DNA of 64,000 bases from Flavivirga eckloniae (lineage in GTDB: Bacteria > Bacteroidota > Bacteroidia > Flavobacteriales > Flavobacteriaceae): assembly GCF_002886045.1 (NCBI RefSeq), contig NZ_CP025791.1:3983001-4047000 (forward strand), written 5' to 3'. The notes below the pieces were generated by a model that saw nothing but the letters and a program-made list of their open reading frames with translations, did not search any database and was not told the origin of the DNA. Each line of letters opens with the position of its first letter. The first letter of the stretch is position 1. This document shows positions 1 through 7,710 of this stretch, piece after piece. The translations under genes were made by a program, and so were the position numbers.

Positions 1-471
1 AATGGCTCTAAACGGTCCTAAATCTGTAAACTTTGCACGAAAAAACAATGTCATTAATGTAGTTGCCAGCCAATTGCCAAAAACTTGAGGAACCGTCATA
101 GAACCCTTTTCTCTAAGTCGTTTAACACGAGCACCTATTACAAAATCGATACTGTCATTTACAATAGGAGCAACAATTTTGGTTAACTCTTCTGGGTAAT
201 CGCTATAATCACCATCTAAAAAAACAATAATATCTGGTTTGTTATCTTGATTTGCAATATAATCCATTCCCTTTAAACAAGCATAACCATACCCTTTATT
301 GGTTTCTGTTAAAACAGTTGCACCTGCCTTTTTAGCGTTAACTTCGGTGTTATCTGTAGAATTGTTACTTACAACTATAACCTCGTTAACAGTGGTTGGA
401 ATATCGTTAATAACATTAGCGATTGAATCTGCTTCGTTGTAAGCAGGAATAATAACTTTTATATGAGTCAT
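1..471 (-). CDS. Family 2 glycosyltransferase, C-terminal part outside the window
   Basis: Only the first 157 codons lie in the window; the gene runs off the left edge. The protein begins MTHIKVIIPAYNEADSI, the usual start of a GT-A fold family 2 enzyme. It then shows a nucleotide-binding stretch with VVSNNSTDNT and the acidic metal/sugar-nucleotide motif FLDGDYSDYPEE. This resembles polyprenyl-phosphate or dolichyl-phosphate glycosyltransferases, but the acceptor cannot be told from this part. The ATG (469-471) overlaps the TGA of the upstream MORN-type gene by 4 bp (468-471), so the two are probably translationally coupled in one minus-strand operon. The family call is safe; substrate and pathway are open. 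Confidence 0.85.
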   Translation of the reverse strand, partial: MTHIKVIIPAYNEADSIANVINDIPTTVNEVIVVSNNSTDNTEVNAKKAGATVLTETNKGYGYACLKGMDYIANQDNKPDIIVFLDGDYSDYPEELTKIVAPIVNDSIDFVIGARVKRLREKGSMTVPQVFGNWLATTLMTLFFRAKFTDLGPFRAI

Positions 472-1040
472 TGAAGGTCAGATAGTTTGTTTTCTTTTCT
501 AAAGGACTTAAAATCTGTCCACTCCTTAATTTTTTTACCGTCTTTATATTTTCTTGCAGAAACCAATTTCTCGTTTTTGTACATCAAACAATACCCGTTT
601 TTTTGATTGTTTTTTAATTGGCATTTATGGTTGATTTTTTCCATATCGTCATAAAACAACCACCAATTATTCTTTTTGCCATTAACAAAATGACCTTCAG
701 ACTTTTTATTACCATTAACGGCATAAAAGTACCAATATTTTATAGGTTTGTCTTGATGAAAGTGACCTTCTTTTTTAACAATGCCATTTGGGTAATAAAA
801 AGTCCAATACTTTACTTTCTGGTTATTGCTTATCCAGCCTTCCGATATCAAGTTTCCACCATCATCGTAATTTTTTTTGTAGACATCTTGAGCTGAAGCT
901 TGTAATATGAAAAAGAAGATCACATACAAACTAAAATAAAACCTTCCTTTTAAAAAATTATTTGGAAAAGATGCTTCGACAAGCCCAGCATGACAGGTTG
1001 AATTTAATTTGTCTTTATAATTTAATATCAAATTGTTCAT
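468..1040 (-). CDS. Secreted MORN/YwqK-like repeat protein with a repeat element in its 5' end
   Basis: A 190-residue protein. From about residue 55 it carries repeats of the form W..YY.NG..K.EGHF..., matching the MORN-like repeats of the YwqK family (often annotated as antitoxin-like, without solid functional evidence). A hydrophobic segment ending ILQASAQ looks like a signal peptide, but it is preceded by about 32 residues, part of which (CHAGLVEASFP) is encoded by a dispersed palindromic element (971-997). No ATG lies between that element and the signal peptide, so either translation starts at 1040 with a long n-region, or a non-ATG start such as the TTG inside the hydrophobic stretch is used. 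It follows the 4Fe-4S gene in an operon-like array. Cellular role unknown. Confidence 0.7.
   Translation of the reverse strand: MNNLILNYKDKLNSTCHAGLVEASFPNNFLKGRFYFSLYVIFFFILQASAQDVYKKNYDDGGNLISEGWISNNQKVKYWTFYYPNGIVKKEGHFHQDKPIKYWYFYAVNGNKKSEGHFVNGKKNNWWLFYDDMEKINHKCQLKNNQKNGYCLMYKNEKLVSARKYKDGKKIKEWTDFKSFRKENKLSDLQ
971..997. repeat. Dispersed REP-like element fragment inside a coding sequence
   Basis: On the minus strand this reads CCTGTCATGCTGGGCTTGTC followed by GAAGCAT. It is one half of a palindromic sequence type commonly scattered between genes in flavobacterial genomes (general knowledge). Here it sits inside the open frame of the MORN-type gene and is translated as CHAGLVEAS. Related fragments occur at 10387-10520, 12258-12287 and 19582-19683. 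Confidence 0.6.
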
Positions 1041-1093
1041 TTTTAGGTATTAATTTCAAAAAGTAAAAACAGAACCGAACTGAGCACTGCAAA

Positions 1094-2683
1094 CTATTTA
1101 TTATTCACCAAATCCATTAAATCAACATCATTCCCAAGTAATATCTCAGTTGGGTTGATACGTCCTTTCATAGTATCGTTTTCTAATTTTAATACGCCCC
1201 TTGGACATACGGCACTACAAATACCACAACCAACACAACTAGACCGTACTATATTTTCACCTTTTTGAGCATAAGCACGAACATCGATTCCCATTTCGCA
1301 ACTGTTGGAACAGTTACCGCACGAGATACATTGTCCGCCATTGGTTGTAATTCTAAACTTAGAGAATAATCGCTGTTGGAACCCTAGAATAGAAGCCATA
1401 GGACAACCAAAACGGCACCAAGCTCTGCTTCCTAAAATGGGATAGAATCCAGTACCAATAACTCCAGAGAAAATAGAACCGATATAAATACCGTAAGCAG
1501 AACGCAGGTCACTACCCTGTATAAAAAACACATGGTCTGTTGTACCCGTAAAGTGCATAATTACTAGTAAAGCAATAACCGCAAAATAACCTATAGCACC
1601 ATATCTAGCATCTTTACCAAGCTCGTTACGTTTAAAGTACATAACAGCGGCAAAAACTAAAGTTAGAAATCCTATAACTAAACTAATAAAGAGTCCTTTA
1701 GTTAGCCAAAAGTTATTATGATCGTAACCTAAATAGGTGTAAACCATGGCTACCGTCATCACTACAGAAAAAACAAGCACTGTATGGATTAACCAACGTT
1801 CTAATTTCCATGCAGACATTTTTTTAGAAGACAAATGTCTAAAAGGATCGCCAGCAGTTTCGGCTAAACCACCACAACCGCAAACCCAAGAACAATACCA
1901 ACGTTTTCCGTATTTATAAGTTAATATAGGGGTGATTAAAAAAATAGAAATAATTCCAAATATTAAGAACCCTAAACCTATATTGCCGTTAGAAAGGAAT
2001 GCTTTTACAGACCATTCGTCAAAAATATAATAATTAAGGGGCCATATGCTTTTTAGGTCGTAGTACGGTAAATCGGAATTTAAAACATACATAAATTCCG
2101 GAATTAAAAAGGCGAAGCCTAATTGGAAAAACATCACAGAACCTGTTCGTAACTGCTGATACCTGTTATGCCTGTATTTTAGCATGAACTTATAACCAAA
2201 AGCGAGAATAGCTACCGTGTACAATGTTCCGTAAACAAACCATTGACTGGCGTTTCTTCCACTTAATAAATTACTTAAAGGATCGAAAAGAGAAATTAGT
2301 CCAGTATTTGGTGCACCATCTTTACCTAATCCTAAATATTGCGGGTAAAAATATAATACGATGTAAAATGAAGTTAAAATAACTCCAAGAATCCACCCCC
2401 AAATACCGCGAGATGATATGGATTTAAACCAGGTGCCATCGTTTTTTATACCTTCTAATTTGGTTAAATATGCATCTCTTGAATATACTATTATGCCAAC
2501 AGAAATTAAACCCAATGAAAGGGTTAAGAACAACGCCTTGTTAGGAAAATTAGTGTTAAGCAAGGCAAGTGCTAATATGAACAAACCTAGAACGCCAATA
2601 GCCAAAGCAACTTTTTGTTTGTTAGAAATGTCTACAGCATCTGGTTTTGCTAGCGACATACTATGATTTAATTTATTACTCAT
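1094..2683 (-). CDS. Polytopic membrane 4Fe-4S protein (NapH/NosR/CcoG-like)
   Basis: A 529-residue integral membrane protein with many hydrophobic segments across about residues 25-400. Cysteine motifs WYCSWVCGCGG (near 265) and WCRFGCP (near 425) are typical of the NapH/NosR/CcoG electron-transfer superfamily. Two C-terminal ferredoxin clusters follow, CISCGNCSNSC and CVGCGICSAVCP. The role is probably electron transfer between a membrane pool and a cytoplasmic or periplasmic partner. The gene begins 9 bp after the stop of the FAD oxidoreductase, which is therefore its likely redox partner. No nos or nap structural genes are present nearby, so I do not assign it to nitrous oxide or nitrate reduction. 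Family call firm, pathway unknown. Confidence 0.8.
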   Translation of the reverse strand: MSNKLNHSMSLAKPDAVDISNKQKVALAIGVLGLFILALALLNTNFPNKALFLTLSLGLISVGIIVYSRDAYLTKLEGIKNDGTWFKSISSRGIWGWILGVILTSFYIVLYFYPQYLGLGKDGAPNTGLISLFDPLSNLLSGRNASQWFVYGTLYTVAILAFGYKFMLKYRHNRYQQLRTGSVMFFQLGFAFLIPEFMYVLNSDLPYYDLKSIWPLNYYIFDEWSVKAFLSNGNIGLGFLIFGIISIFLITPILTYKYGKRWYCSWVCGCGGLAETAGDPFRHLSSKKMSAWKLERWLIHTVLVFSVVMTVAMVYTYLGYDHNNFWLTKGLFISLVIGFLTLVFAAVMYFKRNELGKDARYGAIGYFAVIALLVIMHFTGTTDHVFFIQGSDLRSAYGIYIGSIFSGVIGTGFYPILGSRAWCRFGCPMASILGFQQRLFSKFRITTNGGQCISCGNCSNSCEMGIDVRAYAQKGENIVRSSCVGCGICSAVCPRGVLKLENDTMKGRINPTEILLGNDVDLMDLVNNK

Positions 2684-2692
2684 TTTATTTTT

Positions 2693-3991
2693 TTATACGA
2701 TTTGTAATTCTTTTTTAAATGCAACGCTAATCTCAGATTCATAAGTCTTATAAAACTCAGGATCGAAATTGGCTTCAACTAAATGCTCCATGACATAATC
2801 AACACTGCGCTTTTCGGTCAGCCAACGATCAAAAACCTCATGTTTCATTCTAATTCCAAAAGTGTTTATGCCTAAAAATTCACGAGTATGTAGGTCGTAG
2901 CAAACGGTAACACATTTAGTATCGTCATTATGTATCCAATGAAAGTGGGATTCATTTTCTCTCGGGTTAGAAAACACCCACCCATAAGTTTGGTATTCAA
3001 TATCTAAAAACTTAGCAGAGTTAAACCAATGTCCTGGTTTGTATTGAATACGGTTGCCACAAATGGTTTGTGCAACGGTTTCACCCATCATACGTCCAGT
3101 ATACCATACAGCCTCGATGGGGCGGCGACCATTAATCCCTTCATGTTGTTCGGCACAATCGCCAATAGCATAAACATCGGGAATATTAGTTTCTAAAAAT
3201 CGATTTACTTTAACACCGCGTCCGGTTTCGATATCAGAATCTTTTATAAAATCGATATTAGGAGAAACACCAGCCGTAAGTCCAACAACATCACAAGCAA
3301 TTTCCTCGCCCGTTTCCTGAATAATTATAGATTTAACCTTGCCGTTTTCGTCAGATATAATCTCTTTTAAGTTATTGCCTAATCTTAAATCTATATGATG
3401 ATTTTTAATATGTCGGTTAATCATAGCAGACTCACCTTCTGGTAGTACACCATTCCAAAAGCTACTTTCTCGAACTAAAAAAGTAACGGGGATATTACGG
3501 GAGTTTAACATTTCGGCTAATTCTATACCTATCAAACCACCACCTACAATAACAGCACGCTTACAGACCTTGTTATTAGGAGCATATTTTTCAAGATTTT
3601 CTAAATCTTGCTTATGGTACATGCCCATAACACCATTTAAATCTTGACCCGGCCATCCAAATTTGTTCGGTTTGCTACCTGTGGCAATAATAAGTTTATC
3701 GTATTGTAACGTATCACCTTCTGCAAAATGTAGTGTTTTGCTTTTAGTTTCAATATGTTTAACATAGCCTTTTTTAAGATTGATTCTATTCTTTTCCCAA
3801 AACCAATTTTCGTAAGGTTGGGTATGTTCAAACTTCATATGTCCCATGTACACATACATAAGGGCAGTACGCGAAAAGAAATAATCTGTTTCAGCAGATA
3901 CAATGGTAATTTGTTTATCCGATAATTTACGAATGTGTCTGGCAGCTGTAACGCCTGAAACTCCGTTTCCTATAATAACTATGTGCTCCAT
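2693..3991 (-). CDS. NAD(P)/FAD-dependent oxidoreductase
   Basis: A 432-residue class I pyridine nucleotide-disulphide oxidoreductase-type protein. It has an N-terminal FAD Rossmann motif (VIIGNGVSGVTAARHI), the central ATGSKP loop, a second NAD(P)-binding motif (AVIVGGGLIGIELAEML, about residues 147-163) and the second FAD motif (VYAIGDCAE, about 272-280). There is no redox-active CxxC, so it resembles the rubredoxin/ferredoxin-reductase-like branch more than lipoamide dehydrogenase. It heads the minus-strand operon and is followed within 10 bp by the 4Fe-4S membrane protein, suggesting transfer of NAD(P)H electrons into that protein (inference). Confidence 0.85.
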   Translation of the reverse strand: MEHIVIIGNGVSGVTAARHIRKLSDKQITIVSAETDYFFSRTALMYVYMGHMKFEHTQPYENWFWEKNRINLKKGYVKHIETKSKTLHFAEGDTLQYDKLIIATGSKPNKFGWPGQDLNGVMGMYHKQDLENLEKYAPNNKVCKRAVIVGGGLIGIELAEMLNSRNIPVTFLVRESSFWNGVLPEGESAMINRHIKNHHIDLRLGNNLKEIISDENGKVKSIIIQETGEEIACDVVGLTAGVSPNIDFIKDSDIETGRGVKVNRFLETNIPDVYAIGDCAEQHEGINGRRPIEAVWYTGRMMGETVAQTICGNRIQYKPGHWFNSAKFLDIEYQTYGWVFSNPRENESHFHWIHNDDTKCVTVCYDLHTREFLGINTFGIRMKHEVFDRWLTEKRSVDYVMEHLVEANFDPEFYKTYESEISVAFKKELQIV

Positions 3992-4022
3992 GTGATAGTT
4001 GTTATTTTGTTTTATATTGTTA

Positions 4023-4078
4023 AATGTGATTTACTAGAACACAATTGATTATGTGTGTTATTTAGTGGGAATCACATT
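4023..4078. promoter_or_regulatory. Nested inverted repeats in the divergent intergenic region
   Basis: Between the divergent FAD oxidoreductase and DUF547 genes there is an outer dyad AATGTGAT (4023-4030) / ATCACATT (4071-4078). Nested inside it is AACACA (4038-4043) / TGTGTT (4054-4059), with nearly the same centre (about 4049-4050). The TGTGA/TCACA arms resemble CRP/FNR-family half-sites, but the spacing is not canonical. A regulatory role is inferred only. The rest of 3992-4280 shows nothing coding. Confidence 0.3.
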
Positions 4079-4280
4079 ATAAATTCTAATAGTGTTGGGG
4101 ATTATGTCGCAACTAAAGATAATAACTTAATATGAAGAAGTGTATTTAGAATAAGTATAAATTATTTTTTAACTGTAAGTTTTAAGGTTGTATTCAGACG
4201 TGAAAAATTTTACATTTTTTTGAAAGTTTGAGAAAATCATTCAGACTGATGCAGAGTTGAAAATCAATAAACACATAAAA

Positions 4281-4994
4281 ATGAGAAATATAAATATTAT
4301 AGTATTACTGTTTTTGGGAAGCTTATCTCTTTCGGCCCAAGATTTGAATACTTTTTTTGAAAAAGCAGATAGTTTTTTTAAAACTAACGTTGCAAATGGA
4401 AAAGTAGCGTATTCTAAAATTAACTCTAACAAAGCACCTCTTGATGAGGTTTTAAAACTGGCAGAAAGTGTATCGGTTTCAAAAAGCGATGCAAAAAACT
4501 ATCAGGCATTTTGGATTAATGCTTATAACCTATCGGTAATAAAGGGCATTATAAATAATTATCCAACAAAATCTCCCTTAGACCACAAAGGTTTTTTTGA
4601 TAAAACAACCTATAGCTTAGCTAGGAAGAAAATTACGCTAAACGATATTGAGCATAAACTTTTAAGAGCCCAATTTAACGATGCCCGTTTTCATTTTGTA
4701 TTGGTTTGTGGCGCTTTAGGGTGTCCTCCTTTAATTAATAAAGCTTATTTACCAAGCACATTAAACGCCCAAATGGATGTGCAAACCAAAAAAGCATTAA
4801 ATGGTAGCTTTTTAAAAGTGAATACCAAAAAGAAACGCGTACAAGCATCGCAAATCATGGAGTGGTATAAAGGGGATTTTACTATGAATGGTAAAACCGA
4901 AATAGACTTTATTAATACTTACAGAACAGAAAAAATACCCAATAATTTTAAACTAAGTTACTTTCCGTATAACTGGAATGTAAACAAACAATAA
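4281..4994 (+). CDS. Exported DUF547 domain protein
   Basis: The ATG at 4281 gives MRNINIIVLLFLGSLSLSAQ, a clean signal peptide; an upstream in-frame TTG at 4257 would only add charged residues. The 237-residue product has the DUF547 core: FWINAYNLSVI, the DIEHKLLR segment, and FHFVLVCGALGCPPL with its conserved cysteine. Function is not established for the family. A second DUF547 protein (19838-20710) lies in the arsenosugar region and shares the same blocks. The gene is divergent from the FAD/4Fe-4S operon and is followed 30 bp later by a predicted outer-membrane barrel, so the two may form a transcription unit. Confidence 0.8.
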   Translation: MRNINIIVLLFLGSLSLSAQDLNTFFEKADSFFKTNVANGKVAYSKINSNKAPLDEVLKLAESVSVSKSDAKNYQAFWINAYNLSVIKGIINNYPTKSPLDHKGFFDKTTYSLARKKITLNDIEHKLLRAQFNDARFHFVLVCGALGCPPLINKAYLPSTLNAQMDVQTKKALNGSFLKVNTKKKRVQASQIMEWYKGDFTMNGKTEIDFINTYRTEKIPNNFKLSYFPYNWNVNKQ

Positions 4995-5024
4995 ACTAAA
5001 TAACAAATAAAAAAATAAAATAAA

Positions 5025-5939
5025 ATGAAAAGAATAATAACGTTACTGGCAATTACAATTGTATCATTTTCCGGTTTTTCACAGGACGACGACGAACAAG
5101 TGAAAAGTAATATTCAAACCTATACCCCTTCAAAGTTATTAAAGAAAGGACAATGGGATATTAAATGGTTTAATAATTTATATACGCAAACTAAAGAAGC
5201 CAATAGTAGTGGCGATGTAGCTAAAAATCAAGATAGACAAACTTTCTTTACCTCTACTTTAGATGTTTTTACAGGTGTGTCTGAAAACAGTAAACTTAAT
5301 GTTGGACTTATATTAGAATTTAGATCTAATGCCGTTGGAGGTAGAGATGCTTTAGATGTATTCTCTTTTGATGGCGAGCGAGGTACGGCACGTTCTGGAT
5401 TAACGTCTATTGCACCGGCTATTAAATTTAATCCACTTAAAAATGTGTCTAATTTTACGATTCAAACAGCAATTCATATCCCTTTAGTTAATAATGAAAC
5501 TGAAGACGGTGTGTTTTTTGACCAAAAAAGCTATATTTTTCAAAATCGTTTCTTCTATGATTACACGTTTCCAAGTGGAGATTGGCAAATTTTCTCTGAG
5601 TTAAATTCGGAATTTAGTTTTGGTAAAGAAGATAGTTATACCCCGGATTTTTCAACATCGCTAGAAGGAAGTTTTGCTAATAATAGCTTACGATTAACAC
5701 CGGGTGTATTTTTAAGTTATTTTCCAAGCTCTAAGTTTACAGTTCTGGCGTTGGCTCAACACTCACAGTTAATAGATTTAGGAAACGATTTCTCTCAAGA
5801 CTTTACAGCATTGGGAGGTGGTGCAAAATACCAATTAAGCGATGTATTAAATATTGAAGTTCTATACACCAATTTTGTTAGAGGAACCGATTCAGGTTTA
5901 GGACAAACATTTAACATTGGGCTAAGAGCATTGTTTTAA
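5025..5939 (+). CDS. Predicted outer-membrane beta-barrel protein, unknown function
   Basis: A 304-residue protein with signal peptide MKRIITLLAITIVSFSGFSQ. The mature part is made of alternating-polarity strands (for example KLNVGLILEFR, FTIQTAIHIPL, LRLTPGVFLSYF) and ends in an aromatic-terminated strand (FNIGLRALF), as outer-membrane barrels do. Its strand pattern is compatible with transporter- or porin-like families, but I recognise no specific family. It follows the DUF547 gene closely. Confidence 0.6.
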   Translation: MKRIITLLAITIVSFSGFSQDDDEQVKSNIQTYTPSKLLKKGQWDIKWFNNLYTQTKEANSSGDVAKNQDRQTFFTSTLDVFTGVSENSKLNVGLILEFRSNAVGGRDALDVFSFDGERGTARSGLTSIAPAIKFNPLKNVSNFTIQTAIHIPLVNNETEDGVFFDQKSYIFQNRFFYDYTFPSGDWQIFSELNSEFSFGKEDSYTPDFSTSLEGSFANNSLRLTPGVFLSYFPSSKFTVLALAQHSQLIDLGNDFSQDFTALGGGAKYQLSDVLNIEVLYTNFVRGTDSGLGQTFNIGLRALF

Positions 5940-5953
5940 CGATATTATGGTAA

Positions 5954-6004
5954 ATTAGGAGTTTGAAAATAAAAATTTTATATGAAAAGGTTCAAACTCC
6001 TAAT
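5954..6004 (+). promoter_or_regulatory. Perfect 14-bp hairpin enclosing the start codon of the GH113-like gene
   Basis: ATTAGGAGTTTGAA (5954-5967) is the exact reverse complement of TTCAAACTCCTAAT (5991-6004). The 23-base loop contains the ATG at 5982. Because the 3' arm lies within codons 4-8 of the gene, the structure may influence translation initiation. There is no T-run, so it is not a terminator. Confidence 0.55.
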
Positions 6005-6992
6005 TGTTTTATGCTGTCTTTTTATTCAATCTTCATGTATCACCCAGGCTAAAAAAATTAACGGCGTTAGTTTTGTGGCATCCAGAGAGGCAATCGATGG
6101 TAAACATGTAACCCCTGTTGTTAATTTAAATGCCAATTATGCTGCAGTAATGCCGTTTGGGTTTATTAAGAATTTATCACATCCAGAGGTTGTGTACAAT
6201 ATAAAAGGACAATGGTATGGTGAAACTAACGAGGGTGTTAAACAGTATATACAAGAGCTTCGTAAAAAGAAGATTAAAATAATGCTGAAACCCCAAATTT
6301 GGGTCTGGCATGGTGAGTTTACCGGGTATATAGAAATGACTAATGAAGCAGATTGGAAGGTTTTGGAGGCGTCGTATTCAAAGTTTATTTTAGAATATGC
6401 AACTCTGGCCGAAGATGTAAATGCAGAGATTTTTTGTATTGGAACCGAGCTAGAAAAATTTATCGCAAACAGACCCGATTATTGGTTTAAGCTCATTAAC
6501 GAGATAAAGCAGATTTATAAAGGTAAATTAACCTATGCTGCGAATTGGGATGAATTTAAAAGAACGCCTTTTTGGGAGCAGCTGGATTTTATAGGTGTTG
6601 ATGCATATTTTCCAGTTAGTGAAACCAAAACACCAACCGTTGAAGCGTGTTTAACAGGTTGGAAAGAACATAAACAAGTAATTAGCACGATGTCTGAAAA
6701 ACATAAGAAACAAGTGCTATTTACTGAATTTGGATATAGAAGTGTTGATTTTTCTGGGAAAGAACCCTGGAAGAGCGATACCAATATGATAGAGGTTAAT
6801 ATGGATGCGCAGACCAATACAACAAAGGCTTTGTTTGAAACTTTTTGGAAGGAAGATTGGTTTGCAGGTGGTTTTATATGGAAATGGTTTCATAACCATA
6901 GCAGATCAGGAGGTAAGAACGATTCGCAGTTTACACCTCAAAATAAACCTGTTGAGGCTTTAATAAGAAAACAGTATAGCCAAAATGAATAA
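5982..6992 (+). CDS. Glycoside hydrolase family 113-like exported protein
   Basis: A 336-residue TIM-barrel protein with an N-terminal export signal; Cys19 in IQSSC could be a lipobox cysteine. Features fitting GH113 (beta-mannanase-type) and related GTA TIM-barrel proteins are KPQIWVWHGEF, the acid/base strand FCIGTELEKF (Glu156/Glu158 region), GVDAYFP, and the nucleophile strand VLFTEFGYRS (Glu249). The likely substrate is a beta-mannan-type or other polysaccharide, acting in the periplasm or at the outer membrane. The downstream lipoprotein gene overlaps by 8 bp. The start codon lies in the loop of a perfect hairpin. Confidence 0.75.
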   Translation: MKRFKLLIVLCCLFIQSSCITQAKKINGVSFVASREAIDGKHVTPVVNLNANYAAVMPFGFIKNLSHPEVVYNIKGQWYGETNEGVKQYIQELRKKKIKIMLKPQIWVWHGEFTGYIEMTNEADWKVLEASYSKFILEYATLAEDVNAEIFCIGTELEKFIANRPDYWFKLINEIKQIYKGKLTYAANWDEFKRTPFWEQLDFIGVDAYFPVSETKTPTVEACLTGWKEHKQVISTMSEKHKKQVLFTEFGYRSVDFSGKEPWKSDTNMIEVNMDAQTNTTKALFETFWKEDWFAGGFIWKWFHNHSRSGGKNDSQFTPQNKPVEALIRKQYSQNE

Positions 6993-7710
6993 TATAAAAT
7001 ACATTGTTATATGTTTTTTAATAGTCGTGTCTTGTTCAGATGACGATGTTATAGATTCAACGTTATCTGCATATATTCAAGGAAGGACCATTGAAATGGG
7101 AGGGGTTATTGCATGTGCTGCTAGTGATGAAACCAATGGTGATGTTTTAACGTTTTATTATCCGGAAGCTGGAGCGAGTAACATAAGATTTTATCAAACC
7201 AATAATGTTAGTGTAGATAATAGTAACTTTTTAAACTATTCCAGAGTAGTATTAAATAACGCCCCTTTTTTTAATGGCTATTTAGGTAAGTTTACACAGT
7301 CTGCTTCGGTTGAAACGTGGAACATTGTTACGTTTGAATTAGATGGGGAAATTAAAATATCTAACCCTATTAGGACGAAGCAAATTTCGAAACCTACCCT
7401 TTGGAATGATGAAGTAGTTATTGACCAAGGCGAATCTGGAATGCCAAAGTTTATGTGGATTGATAATGCTGTTGACGATAATGCGATTTACTTTCAGGTA
7501 ATTTCCGATGCGCAAAATAATCTGTTGTCTGGTACATATACTTACGAAAACAATTTTCAATATTACGAGACTAACAATGTTGTATTAAACATTACCACAC
7601 AAACACCTGCCACTTTAACTTTAAATAATACTTATAATTTCACCTTAATGGATGTAAGCGAAGACAATTGGGTGAATTTAGTGATTAATAAAACGTTTAT
7701 CGCACAGTGA
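6985..7710 (+). CDS. Hypothetical lipoprotein
   Basis: A 241-residue protein with a short signal sequence and lipobox (FLIVVSCSDDD, Cys at about 17), so it is probably a lipoprotein. The mature part is rich in Asn, Thr and beta-prone stretches, with no motif I recognise. It starts 8 bp before the GH113-like stop codon and its own stop overlaps the GTG of the next gene by 4 bp (7707-7710). The three genes are therefore almost certainly one operon. Confidence 0.65.
   Translation: MNNIKYIVICFLIVVSCSDDDVIDSTLSAYIQGRTIEMGGVIACAASDETNGDVLTFYYPEAGASNIRFYQTNNVSVDNSNFLNYSRVVLNNAPFFNGYLGKFTQSASVETWNIVTFELDGEIKISNPIRTKQISKPTLWNDEVVIDQGESGMPKFMWIDNAVDDNAIYFQVISDAQNNLLSGTYTYENNFQYYETNNVVLNITTQTPATLTLNNTYNFTLMDVSEDNWVNLVINKTFIAQ

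Noticed and set aside
4241-4432. Minus-strand 63-codon frame over the DUF547 start
   Set aside because: It is a shadow of the signal peptide region of the plus-strand gene.
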